The position numbers were made by a program, and so were the translations under genes. Shown here in pieces: positions 16,148-24,389 of a stretch of DNA of 64,000 nt; positions within the stretch are counted from its first letter, which is position 1; each line of letters starts with the position of its first letter. This stretch comes from Picosynechococcus sp. PCC 7002. GTDB taxonomy: Bacteria; Cyanobacteriota; Cyanobacteriia; Cyanobacteriales; MRBY01. Below the pieces are notes generated by a model, which saw only the letters and a list, made by a program, of their open reading frames with translations, was not told the origin of the DNA and did not search any database. The stretch covers positions 2,046,001-2,110,000 of the forward strand of contig NZ_CAWLFA010000001.1 of assembly GCF_963860125.1 (NCBI RefSeq), written 5' to 3'.

Positions 16148-19100
16148 CTATTCAGCCCCAGCCAGAAATTGCTGACCGACTTCCGCAAAAATTGCGAGGG
16201 CTTTGTCTAAATGTTCCTGGGTGTGGGTCGCCATCACACTGGTCCGGAGGGCGGCTTTATTACGAGGCACCGCCGGATACACCGCTGCATTCACATAAAC
16301 TCCTGCCTCTAGTAGGGCCTTACAGAACTGCATACATTTAAAATCATCGCCAATGTGTACCGTAATAATCGGCGTTTGGGCGGTACCGACCGTAAAGCCA
16401 AGGGACTGTAACCCCCGTTGCCAATATTGGGCATTTTCGTGGAGCTTTTGTACCCGCCAGGGCTCGGCGATCAAAATATCCAAGGCCGTGGCAGCCGCAG
16501 CCAGGGAAGTAGGCGGAATAGAAGCAGAAAATAACATAGACCGCCCGTTAAAACGAATCCAATCAATCACCTTTGCTTCGGCGGCGACCCAACCGCCAAT
16601 GGAAGCCAAACTCTTGGAAAAAGTGCCACAAAGAATATCACTGCTGTCGATCATCCCGAAATGCTCCTCCGTCCCCCGGCCCGTTTTTCCCAAAACACCC
16701 AGAGCATGGGCATCATCTACTGCGAGGGTAGCCCCATGGCGATCGCATAATTGCCGAATTTCTGGTAGGGGCGCAATATCCCCCGTCATTGAATACAGAC
16801 CATCAATCGTGACCATTGTTGCGGACTCTGGCGTCACCTGGATCAATTTTTGTTCTAAATCTTGCAGGTCATTGTGCTGGTATTGAACTACCCGGCAGCG
16901 ACTCATAAACGCCCCATCGTAAATGCAAGCATGGGCCTCACTGTCGAGGATCATCGTTGTATTTTCGTTCATTAAGGCGGAAATAAAGCCTAAATTCGCT
17001 TGATATCCCGTGGTAAAGACTAGAGCATCCTCATGACCGACGAAGGCGGCAAGTTTTCGCTCAAATTCTCGGTGTTGGCGGGTCGAACCATTGAGCAATC
17101 GTGATCCCGTTAAACTCGGCCCTTCTTCTAGAGCGGCCTTGGCAGTGGCTTCTCGTACTCGGACATCGGCAGTCAGCCCCAGATAATTATTGGAGCCCAA
17201 CATAATTAGTTGTCGCCCTTCAAAAATACAGGTGGCCCCTTCATTGCGTTCAAGGGCACGGAAATAGGGCAGTAGATCATTAGCTCGCAATTGATCCGGC
17301 AGGTTAAACTCCCTGGCTTTATCGAGGACATTGCGGCTTGGTTTATAAGCGAGGCGCAACCGTTGGTCGAGATCGATGCCCTCTGCTTCTAGCTGAGTCG
17401 CTTGGGGGAGATGTCCGTTTTGGTGATGTTGGGATTCTTGGGGGAGATTAGCTAGAGTCAGGATATCTTGGGCGAGTTGGGCAACGGTAAGATCCTCAAA
17501 AAATTTTTCAAGGGGCACTATTAAGTCGAATTTTTGCTCGATGTAATGCTTGATTTCAACAACTTGCACGGAATCTAGGCCCAAAGCGGCGATGGGCTGA
17601 TCGTCTTGGATGGTATCAAGGGGCAACGAGAGGGCTTGGGCCAATTGTTCGCGGAGGGGTTTAATTAAGTCAGTGGTCGGCTGGGAGGGTTGTTGTTTCT
17701 GGGGAGGATTAAAACTTTGGGCGGAAGCATGATCTACTTCACCCAGGACGCTGCGGCCCACAACCATCAACTCATCGGCCAGAAACGCCTGACGGCAACG
17801 GTGTCGTTGGATTTTACCGCTGGACGTTTTCGGGATACTACCGGTTTTAATCAGGATGATGCCATAGGTTTGTAGTTCATGGTTTGCCGCGATCGTTTGA
17901 CGGATTTTTTGGGCGATCGCCTCGACATCCAGATTTCGGAGAAAGGTTCGTTTTACCTCTTGCACCAGCATTAGGCGTTCTGTACCGTCAATTTCTACCG
18001 TGAAGGCCGCCCCGCAATTTTCCCGGAGAGCTGGGTGAGACTGTTGAGCCGTAAGCTCGATGTCGTGGGGATAGTGATTTTTTCCTCGGACGATAATTAA
18101 ATCCTTAAGGCGACCGGTAATGAACAGTTCTCCTGCGGCGATAAAACCAAGATCACCAGTGCGCAGGAAAGATTTTTGATGGTGATTGAGAGTTGCCGTA
18201 AAGGTTTCCTGGGTGGCAATGGGGGCATTCCAATAACCCCGGGCGACACTGTCCCCCCGCACCCACACTTCCCCAGTCGTCCCTTCAGGACAAGGGGCAA
18301 AAGACTCCGGATCGACGATCGCCACCTGGGTGTCATGGTAGGGTTGGCCACAACTAACAAATAAATTGTCTGACTCTTCGGACGAACTGGTGGTGATCGG
18401 GGCTTGTTGCTTATCACCCCCCGTAATGAATAGGGTCGCCTCCGCCATGCCATAGCAGGGATAAAAGGCCTCTGGCCGGAAACCACAGGGGGCAAATTTT
18501 TGATTGAATTTTTCGAGGGTCGCCGCCCGCACTGGTTCCGCACCACTGTAGGCAAGATTCCAACTGCTTAAATCTAGATCGGCTAGATCACTGTCCGTCA
18601 GGCGATCAACACACAGATCATAGGCAAAATTTGGCCCACCGCTGGTCGTAGCCCGATATTTGGCGATCGCCTGGAGCCAGCGGCGGGGATTTGTCAAAAA
18701 CGCCACCGGAGGCATCAAAATACTGGGAAAGCCCACGTAAAGCGGCTGGAGTACATGGCCAATGAGACCCATATCATGGAAAAGGGGCAGCCAACCGACC
18801 CCGATACTCTTTTCACTATGGCCAAAGGCGGTTTGAATCAGTCGCTGGTTGTGGAGGATATTCCGGTGGGAAACCATCACGCCCTTGGGTGTCCCCGTAG
18901 AGCCAGAAGTGTATTGCAGAAATGCTAGATCATCCCCCTGAATTGTCTGGGGCTTGAAGCCTTGGGGAGCTTGTTTTAAAGTATCCGTCGCCAAAAAGGT
19001 TAAATCCTGAAACTGCTCTGCTTGGGCAAATCTTTGTTGAATATCTCCTAACAAAGCCTCGGTGGTTAGGGCAAGTTCGGCCTGGGCATTATCGGCGATC

Positions 19101-19426
19101 GCCAACAGGCGCGATAACTTTTGGTTGCGCTTCGGCGGATAGACAGGCACCGCAATCACCCCGGCATAAAGACACCCCAAAAATGCTGTGATAAACGCCA
19201 ATCCAGACGGATACAGTAACAATGCCCGTTCCCCACGCCAGGGGGTCAGATGGGAGGCGATCGCCTTCGCCTGGGTCGCTAATTCTTGGTAAGTGAGGTG
19301 ACCAGATTCAGTTTCTCCATTTTCTAAAAAAACATAGGCTTGGGCATTGGGTTGGCTGCGTGCCCGCTCATTGAGGATATCGAGCAACGATGCTTGTGCC
19401 TGGATAGAATGCTGGAGAAACGTCAT
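16148..19426 (-). CDS. Trifunctional FAAL-ACP-serine palmitoyltransferase-like fusion (alpha-oxoamine synthase)
   Basis: The 1092-residue protein has three parts. Residues ~1-555 are a fatty acyl-AMP ligase (YTSGSTGTPKG near 172-182, CYGMAEATLFITGG, RTGDLGFI, GKIQR). Residues ~585-655 are an acyl carrier protein with the phosphopantetheine serine in LGLDSVQ (S619). Residues ~690-1090 are a PLP alpha-oxoamine synthase with the lysine in GTFSKSLASIGG (K938) and the DGLYSMTGDIAP loop. That lysine motif matches bacterial serine palmitoyltransferase rather than biotin-type AONS or KBL. The protein should adenylate a free fatty acid, load it on its own ACP and condense it with serine (or alanine/glycine) to a 3-keto long-chain base. 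The ATG at 19426 is preferred over a TTG 15 bp upstream. It is first in the operon; the SDR follows directly. Confidence 0.88.
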   Translation of the reverse strand: MTFLQHSIQAQASLLDILNERARSQPNAQAYVFLENGETESGHLTYQELATQAKAIASHLTPWRGERALLLYPSGLAFITAFLGCLYAGVIAVPVYPPKRNQKLSRLLAIADNAQAELALTTEALLGDIQQRFAQAEQFQDLTFLATDTLKQAPQGFKPQTIQGDDLAFLQYTSGSTGTPKGVMVSHRNILHNQRLIQTAFGHSEKSIGVGWLPLFHDMGLIGHVLQPLYVGFPSILMPPVAFLTNPRRWLQAIAKYRATTSGGPNFAYDLCVDRLTDSDLADLDLSSWNLAYSGAEPVRAATLEKFNQKFAPCGFRPEAFYPCYGMAEATLFITGGDKQQAPITTSSSEESDNLFVSCGQPYHDTQVAIVDPESFAPCPEGTTGEVWVRGDSVARGYWNAPIATQETFTATLNHHQKSFLRTGDLGFIAAGELFITGRLKDLIIVRGKNHYPHDIELTAQQSHPALRENCGAAFTVEIDGTERLMLVQEVKRTFLRNLDVEAIAQKIRQTIAANHELQTYGIILIKTGSIPKTSSGKIQRHRCRQAFLADELMVVGRSVLGEVDHASAQSFNPPQKQQPSQPTTDLIKPLREQLAQALSLPLDTIQDDQPIAALGLDSVQVVEIKHYIEQKFDLIVPLEKFFEDLTVAQLAQDILTLANLPQESQHHQNGHLPQATQLEAEGIDLDQRLRLAYKPSRNVLDKAREFNLPDQLRANDLLPYFRALERNEGATCIFEGRQLIMLGSNNYLGLTADVRVREATAKAALEEGPSLTGSRLLNGSTRQHREFERKLAAFVGHEDALVFTTGYQANLGFISALMNENTTMILDSEAHACIYDGAFMSRCRVVQYQHNDLQDLEQKLIQVTPESATMVTIDGLYSMTGDIAPLPEIRQLCDRHGATLAVDDAHALGVLGKTGRGTEEHFGMIDSSDILCGTFSKSLASIGGWVAAEAKVIDWIRFNGRSMLFSASIPPTSLAAAATALDILIAEPWRVQKLHENAQYWQRGLQSLGFTVGTAQTPIITVHIGDDFKCMQFCKALLEAGVYVNAAVYPAVPRNKAALRTSVMATHTQEHLDKALAIFAEVGQQFLAGAE

Positions 19427-19441
19427 AAAGCAGTAAATCAA

Positions 19442-19817
19442 AAGCTAAGGGGACGCAACAGTTGTGGAGCCTGACCTTAAGGAATAATAAAGGAGTTTTC
19501 TAATTTTGTTATGCAGAAATATAGCCTAATGTTGTCAATCCCGGTATTTTTGCCCCAGTATTTAGAGCATTGAGAATGAGAATTACCAGTCCCATTTTCA
19601 CAACCTCAAGTCAATGGGCATAGTAGATCCCCCGGTTGAATTCAGTATCGGCCAGACAGCGGCTCAATCACTGGAAAAGACCATAGGCGATCGGCGATCG
19701 CCCCCTAGGTGCCGTAAAATCATAGCGCTAATGGGCTAGAAAAACGAGACAGGGCATTTTCCGACTCGAATTCACCATCATCCAGCCGGGAAACGGCTAG
19801 GGGTTATTTCTTGGGTA
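19442..19817. other. Intergenic region upstream of the FAAL-ACP-SPT operon and tRNA-Val
   Basis: About 375 bp hold no credible gene. The operon promoter on the minus strand should lie here. Two adjacent GAGAAT hexamers at 19572-19583 weakly recall Fur-type hexamer repeats; two changes from consensus make this speculative. A HIP1 site lies near 19690-19700. Nothing else was recognised. Confidence 0.4.
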
Positions 19818-19891
19818 TGGACGTAACTGGATTCGAACCAGTGACCCCATCGATGTCAACGATGTACTCTAACCAACTGAGCTATACGTCC
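19818..19891 (-). tRNA. tRNA-Val (GAC anticodon)
   Basis: On the minus strand the sequence folds into a standard cloverleaf. The acceptor arm GGACGTA pairs with TACGTCC and is followed by discriminator A. The D-arm contains AGCTCAGTTGGTTAGAGTA. The anticodon stem CATCG/CGATG encloses loop TTGACAT, giving anticodon GAC. The T-arm is CTGGTTCGAATCCAG. The CCA end is not encoded. GAC reads valine codons GUC and GUU. Confidence 0.95.
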
Positions 19892-20035
19892 GGGTTGCAA
19901 ACAGTATATAAATGTAGCATTAGCATTTAAGAATATGCAAGCATCTCGGCAAAGAAAAACAGAAGGATTGCTTTATCAGGGATGTTTGATTAAAATAGCA
20001 TCGATTATTCAGGCTATCGAGTCCCCTTACGATCT

Positions 20036-20539
20036 TTGAGTCAATCTTTAGATATTCCGACCCTTGACACCCTGGCACAGGAGCTAGCTGCCATTCAACA
20101 AACTGGCTCTAAGCGCATTGCTCTTCTCGGTTCTCGGCATGTCCCGATTACCCACCAGCACCTGATCGAAATGATGAGCTATGCCCTAGCCCTAGGGGGA
20201 AATCGAATTATCACCTCCGGCGCAACGGGGACAAATTCAGCGGCGATTAAGGGTGTAATGCGGGCTGATTCGAGCCTTTTAACTGTAATTCTGCCCCAGA
20301 GCCTCGAAAAACAACCCCGTGAATCCCGTGTGGAACTCGAAAAGGTCGTGCATCTGGTAGAGCATCCTGAGAATGATGAACTTTCTCTGGGAGAAGCCAG
20401 CAGCCTGTGTAATAGTGAAATTATCTCCCGCTGCCAACAGCTCATTTGTTTTGCGTTCCATGACAGTGACACCCTCCTGCAAACCTGCCAAGAAGCAGAA
20501 GAACAGCGAAAACTTGTCACCCTCTTCTATTTCGATTAA
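20036..20539 (+). CDS. SLOG-fold DNA recombination-mediator (DprA-like) protein
   Basis: The 167-residue protein has a Rossmann-like SLOG core: RIALLGSRHVPITHQHLIEM, GGNRIITSGATGTNSAAIKG, TVILPQS, then a conserved QQLICFAFHDSDTLLQT end. Cyanobacterial members are annotated as DNA recombination-mediator protein A from their resemblance to the DprA nucleotide-binding fold. They are about half the length of true DprA and lack its extra domains, so a role in natural transformation is not established; small-ligand binding is equally possible. The start is taken as TTG 20036 because no ATG lies before conserved sequence. It stands 145 bp after tRNA-Val on the opposite strand. Confidence 0.72.
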   Translation: MSQSLDIPTLDTLAQELAAIQQTGSKRIALLGSRHVPITHQHLIEMMSYALALGGNRIITSGATGTNSAAIKGVMRADSSLLTVILPQSLEKQPRESRVELEKVVHLVEHPENDELSLGEASSLCNSEIISRCQQLICFAFHDSDTLLQTCQEAEEQRKLVTLFYFD

Positions 20540-20582
20540 TTTTTTTGTGCTACCCATTTGCCCAGTTGTTTAGGATTAATCC

Positions 20583-21017
20583 ATGAATCTGTCTGTTTCT
20601 GCTGTCCTTATCTATTCGTTGATCGGCGCGGTATTTCTGGTTTATCTACCCTATGGGGTGGTGGGCTATGCACGGGTTAAACTGGCTGGTCAAATGAGCG
20701 ATCGCCTGGAGATGTTTCGGCGGCCTAGGGCAACGGTAGATCTATTGCCAGATTATGCGCAGCGGGCCAATTGGGCGCACCAGAATGCTTTTGAAGCGTT
20801 GGCGGTTTATGGCGTTGCTTGTTTGTCTGCGTTGGTAACGGGGGTGGATTCTCCCTGGGCAAAGATTGCGGCGATCGCCTTTTTGGTGGCGAGAACCCTC
20901 TACCCGTTGTTTTATATCCTCAACATTCCGGTGTTGCGTTCGATGATGTTTGCCGTGGGGAATATCGCCAACATTACGCTTTTTGCCTTGAGTGCGATCG
21001 CCGTCCAGAGCCTCTAG
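20583..21017 (+). CDS. MAPEG family membrane protein
   Basis: The 144-residue protein has four hydrophobic helices. The loop after helix 1 includes RRPRATVDLLPDYAQRANWAHQNAFEALAVY, matching the MAPEG signature in which the Asn-Ala-Phe-Glu stretch and nearby arginines bind glutathione in eukaryotic members. MAPEG proteins include microsomal glutathione transferases; the bacterial small forms are mostly uncharacterised and may act in peroxide or lipid detoxification. It lies 43 bp after the SLOG gene on the same strand, and yajQ follows 84 bp later, but a shared operon is not evident from function. Confidence 0.82.
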   Translation: MNLSVSAVLIYSLIGAVFLVYLPYGVVGYARVKLAGQMSDRLEMFRRPRATVDLLPDYAQRANWAHQNAFEALAVYGVACLSALVTGVDSPWAKIAAIAFLVARTLYPLFYILNIPVLRSMMFAVGNIANITLFALSAIAVQSL

Positions 21018-21101
21018 GAAAATCCCCAGGGCCTCGCACAACGTTTACAGGCCAATGTGAACCTTGAAATTTTTATCTGTTGAATTCAGCTAAGTATCTT
21101 T

Positions 21102-21593
21102 ATGGCTTCTACAAATTCCTTTGATGTGGTGAGTGATTTTGATCGTCAGGAAGTGGTCAATACCATTGATCAAGCTCTCCGGGACATCAACACGCGCTAT
21201 GACCTCAAGGATACCAAGACTACCATTGAGCTGGGAGAAAACACCATCACAATTAATACTGCCAGCGATTTTACCCTCGATGCAGTGCAAACTATCCTGG
21301 TCACTAAGGCCGTTAAACGGAACCTGTCACCGAAACTTTTTGATTATGGCGAGGCAGAATCCGCCAGTGGTGGCCGCGTGCGCCAAGTGATCACCCTGCG
21401 CCAGGGCATTTCTAAGGATGATGCGAAGAAAATAACCAAGATGGTCAAAACAGATTTTAAAAAGGTGCAGGCTTCGATCCAAGGGGATGCTGTCCGCATT
21501 TCGAGCAAGTCAAAAGATGACCTCCAGGCAGTAATGCAGGCGGTGCGAGATTTGGATTTCCCGATGCCGATTCAGTTTACGAACTATCGCTAA
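21102..21593 (+). CDS. yajQ: YajQ family nucleotide-binding protein
   Basis: The 163-residue protein aligns with the YajQ/UPF0234 family from start (SFDVVSDFDRQEVVNTIDQA) to end (VMQAVRDLDFPMPIQFTNYR), including DIN-TRYDLKDT and RQVITLRQGISKDDAKKI. Two ferredoxin-like domains are expected. In Xanthomonas a YajQ protein binds cyclic di-GMP and regulates transcription with a LysR partner; whether that holds in cyanobacteria is unknown. Its stop overlaps the end of the convergent menA by 4 bp. With the ComFB-like protein it is the second possible c-di-GMP binder in the window. Confidence 0.92.
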   Translation: MASTNSFDVVSDFDRQEVVNTIDQALRDINTRYDLKDTKTTIELGENTITINTASDFTLDAVQTILVTKAVKRNLSPKLFDYGEAESASGGRVRQVITLRQGISKDDAKKITKMVKTDFKKVQASIQGDAVRISSKSKDDLQAVMQAVRDLDFPMPIQFTNYR

Positions 21594-22540
21594 TAACCCA
21601 AGCCCGTAACACTGAGAAATTCTAGGTTGTAATAGGACAAAACATAGGCGATCGCCAACAATAGACCGCTGGCAAAGTGAAACTTGACCGCAAAAAATTT
21701 GCAGTTACTCACCTTGTCAGGTTGGTCATGGTTCAGGCGGACATGGTTGATCAGACTCAGGGCAAAGGGGGCACTGGCAAACGTGAGGAGCATCCAGGGT
21801 GACCAGGTGCCGACAGCCACTAATAGGCAGGTCAAAACTAAAACGGCTCCCAGGCTGTAGGTCAATACCTGCGCCCCTTGGTAGGTGCCGAGGCGGACAA
21901 TGGGTGATTTTTTCCCGGCGGCTAGGTCATCTTCGGCCTGGTGAAAATGGGAGCAAAACAAAATAATACTGGTGGTCAAAGCAACCCAAGCTGAGGCCCA
22001 GACCGCATTGAGCGTGAGGGTTTGGGCTTGGCTATAAAAGACTCCCTGACCCGTAATCCAATAGGCGAGAAAACAGACGAACTCGCCAATACCGAGATAA
22101 CCCAAGCGAAACGGTGGCCCCTGGTAGGTGTAGGCGATCGCCGTTGCCAGGAGCAACAAATTAAACACCATCCAATCCTGCTGGAGGTAGCTGATTAAGG
22201 CAATTCCGGTGATTCCCAGACCCAAAAAACCGAGGGCAATGCCAAAAACCAATGGGCGATCGCCCGTGAGATTGACCACCGAAGTCGCTTTATTGACATC
22301 AATGCCCGTGTCCGCGTCGAACACATCATTACTGAGATTCATCCAAGCAATTAAGCAAATTGCCGCCCCTAGGAAAAGCCCAAACCGCACCGGGTTAAAC
22401 ACCCCAAATTCCCCATAGGCCGCTGCCGTTGTCACGATCACAGGGGTCACTGCCACCGTATAAATGGGGGGTTTAATCGCCGCAAGCCAAAGACGACGGG
22501 TAGCTTTCGGACTAGAGGTGGGTGGGTTTTCCGTGAGCAT
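21590..22540 (-). CDS. menA: 2-carboxy-1,4-naphthoquinone phytyltransferase MenA
   Basis: The 316-residue UbiA-superfamily prenyltransferase has about eight or nine membrane helices. The first aspartate-rich motif is NLSNDVFDADTGID and the second lies in FCSHFHQAEDDLAAGK. It attaches the phytyl chain during phylloquinone (vitamin K1) synthesis for photosystem I. The DADTGID form and the N-terminal LWLAAIKPPIYTVAVTPV fit cyanobacterial MenA rather than the homogentisate or chlorophyll synthases. Other men genes are not adjacent. It is convergent with yajQ. Confidence 0.9.
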   Translation of the reverse strand: MLTENPPTSSPKATRRLWLAAIKPPIYTVAVTPVIVTTAAAYGEFGVFNPVRFGLFLGAAICLIAWMNLSNDVFDADTGIDVNKATSVVNLTGDRPLVFGIALGFLGLGITGIALISYLQQDWMVFNLLLLATAIAYTYQGPPFRLGYLGIGEFVCFLAYWITGQGVFYSQAQTLTLNAVWASAWVALTTSIILFCSHFHQAEDDLAAGKKSPIVRLGTYQGAQVLTYSLGAVLVLTCLLVAVGTWSPWMLLTFASAPFALSLINHVRLNHDQPDKVSNCKFFAVKFHFASGLLLAIAYVLSYYNLEFLSVTGLGY

Positions 22541-22679
22541 TATTGATTAAATGAGCCAATTCTTCAGAAAAGTGTACCTTAACCTTTCCGCAAGGGGGGA
22601 GGAGCGAAGCAATGCCCCAATACACTTTAGCTGTGAAAATCTGCTTGCAAATGTTGGGAATAAAAATTTTAGAAAGAGC

Positions 22680-23291
22680 CTAAAGAACCCCTTTAGAACT
22701 AGGGATCGTTGCCGCCCGACGGGGGTCAATTTCTAGGGCCATGCGCATCGCCCGGGCAAAGGCTTTAAAGGTCGCTTCAATGATGTGGTGGGAATTAATA
22801 CCGTCTAATTGGCGCACGTGGATCGTCATTTGGACATGGTTGACGATCGCCACAAAAAATTCCCGCACCAGTTGGGTATCGTAGGTGCCGACCCGTTCCG
22901 TGGGGATTTCTAAACCATAGCTGAGGTGGGGCCGACCAGAAAAATCTAAGGCGACCTGTACTAAGGCCTCGTCGAGGGGCGCGACAAAATGACCAAACCG
23001 CTGAATCCCTTTGCGCTCACCAATGGCTTTGGCGATCGCCATCCCCAGGGTAATGCCCACATCCTCGTTGGTGTGGTGGTCGTCAATCTCATAGTCCCCT
23101 TGGGCCTGGATGTGCAGATCCAATAGACCATGGGAACAAAGCTGATGCAGCATGTGATCGAGGAATGGCACCCCAGTATTCACCTCACACTTGCCAGTTC
23201 CATCCAGATTGACCGTTACTTTCACATTCGTTTCACCCGTCACCCGGGCAACGGTCGCAATCCGGGGGGACTCAGAAGAAGCAGGCATCAT
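22680..23291 (-). CDS. hisB: Imidazoleglycerol-phosphate dehydratase HisB
   Basis: The 203-residue monofunctional enzyme carries out the sixth step of histidine synthesis. Metal-binding motifs are VPFLDHMLHQL, DDHHTNEDVGI (about 74-84) and the second-half repeat INSHHIIEATFKAFARAMR. Length fits the bacterial single-domain form without the phosphatase domain of E. coli HisB. Two adjacent start codons (MM) make the exact start uncertain by one residue. The gene stands alone, as is common for his genes in cyanobacteria, which are scattered. Confidence 0.95.
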   Translation of the reverse strand: MMPASSESPRIATVARVTGETNVKVTVNLDGTGKCEVNTGVPFLDHMLHQLCSHGLLDLHIQAQGDYEIDDHHTNEDVGITLGMAIAKAIGERKGIQRFGHFVAPLDEALVQVALDFSGRPHLSYGLEIPTERVGTYDTQLVREFFVAIVNHVQMTIHVRQLDGINSHHIIEATFKAFARAMRMALEIDPRRAATIPSSKGVL

Positions 23292-23385
23292 TAGAATATA
23301 GCTAGGTTCAAATTCGCTAAGCTATTCTAGCTTAAGGTTGAAACCATTTAGGGAAACCCATACTGAAGACGAGACAGACTACACC

Positions 23386-23709
23386 ATGGACAACAACAAC
23401 TTCCTGCAACAAATGCTGATGATTGGGATTGGGACCACCTCGATCGTCGCCGAAAAAGTCAAAGAAGCCAGTGACCAGTGGGTAAAAGAAGGGACGATCA
23501 ACCCAGAGCAGGCCAAAACAATGCTCGATGACATGATGAACCAACTCAAACTCGAACAGGGCAATGCAGAGGCTTATTTCGAGCGGCAGGTGCGGAATAT
23601 TTTGCGGGATCTTGGGGTGCCTCGTCAGTCAGAAATGGATGAACTGCGCGGTCGCATTGATCGTTTAGAGCGGCAGGTGCGCGAACTGGAAAATAAGCAG
23701 TGGCGATAG
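23386..23709 (+). CDS. Phasin-like coiled-coil protein
   Basis: The 107-residue protein is almost all helix. A short N-terminal hydrophobic helix (FLQQMLMIGIGTTSIVAEKV) is followed by a charged amphipathic stretch and a C-terminal leucine-zipper-like coiled coil (EMDELRGRIDRLERQVRELENK). It resembles small polyhydroxyalkanoate-granule-associated (PhaF/PhaI-type) proteins found across cyanobacteria, including species without PHA. PHA synthase is not in the window, so the ligand surface is unknown. ATG 23386 is chosen over the in-frame upstream extension because the coding pattern and family start there. Confidence 0.7.
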   Translation: MDNNNFLQQMLMIGIGTTSIVAEKVKEASDQWVKEGTINPEQAKTMLDDMMNQLKLEQGNAEAYFERQVRNILRDLGVPRQSEMDELRGRIDRLERQVRELENKQWR

Positions 23710-23769
23710 GCCCGGTAAGATAGGAAAGCAATGCACACTGTTTGTAAATCTGGGAGTGAATGAACATCC

Positions 23770-24294
23770 ATGCGAGAAATTTGGCTTAGTTTTGGGGTCA
23801 TCGTGATCTGTGGGGTTATGTTAATCTTGTCTGCGGTCTTTAATGGGGCCAGCCAAACGGCGATCGCCGCTGAACTCAACTCAACCAGTCCAGTGGTACA
23901 AATTGCCGCCAATCCCACCGAGGAACTCAAAAATATGGATATTGATTTATCGAAAGCAACAACGACCGAATCTGGTCTTCAGTACATCGACGAAGTTGTT
24001 GGCGAAGGAGCGTCCCCCATGGAAGGGGAAATGGTGACGGTACATTACACCGGCAAACTCACCAATGGCAAAGTATTCGATAGCTCCGTCAAGCGCAATG
24101 AACCCTTTTCTTTTGTGATCGGTGTTGGGCAAGTGATTAAAGGTTGGGACGAAGGTGTCATTACCATGAAGCCTGGTGGTAAGCGCACGCTGATTATTCC
24201 CGCGGAACTGGGCTATGGTTCCCGTGGTGCTGGTGGTGTGATCCCCCCCAATGCCACTTTGATCTTTGATGTGGAATTGCTTGGGATTCGCTAG
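23770..24294 (+). CDS. FKBP-type peptidyl-prolyl cis-trans isomerase, exported
   Basis: The 174-residue protein has an N-terminal hydrophobic segment (residues ~5-28) reading as a signal peptide or membrane anchor. A linker of about 40 residues follows, then a complete FKBP domain (about 65-174): VTVHYTGKLTNGKVFDSS, PFSFVIGVGQVIKGWDEGV, RTLIIPAELGYGSRGAGGVIPPNATLIFDVELL. Residues of the FK506-binding pocket are kept. It probably assists folding of periplasmic or lumenal proteins. The start at ATG 23770 directly precedes the hydrophobic segment. A strong hairpin follows the stop. Confidence 0.92.
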   Translation: MREIWLSFGVIVICGVMLILSAVFNGASQTAIAAELNSTSPVVQIAANPTEELKNMDIDLSKATTTESGLQYIDEVVGEGASPMEGEMVTVHYTGKLTNGKVFDSSVKRNEPFSFVIGVGQVIKGWDEGVITMKPGGKRTLIIPAELGYGSRGAGGVIPPNATLIFDVELLGIR

Positions 24295-24324
24295 GCTAAC
24301 CACGATTGATATTGCTACAAAAAT

Positions 24325-24358
24325 CCCCCATGCCAAACGGAAAATGGGGGGTTATTTT
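24325..24358 (+). terminator. Intrinsic terminator between FKBP and the desaturase
   Basis: CCCCCAT (24325-24331) pairs with ATGGGGG (24344-24350), and the plus strand continues with TTATTTTTTT. On the minus strand the hairpin is also preceded by an A-run, so it may end the convergent desaturase operon too. Confidence 0.7.
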
Positions 24359-24389
24359 TTTGAATTGGCGGTAATGATCAAACGCAAAT

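Noticed and set aside
16353..16886. 177-codon plus-strand frame opposite the SPT-like domain
   Set aside because: Antisense shadow of the PLP domain.
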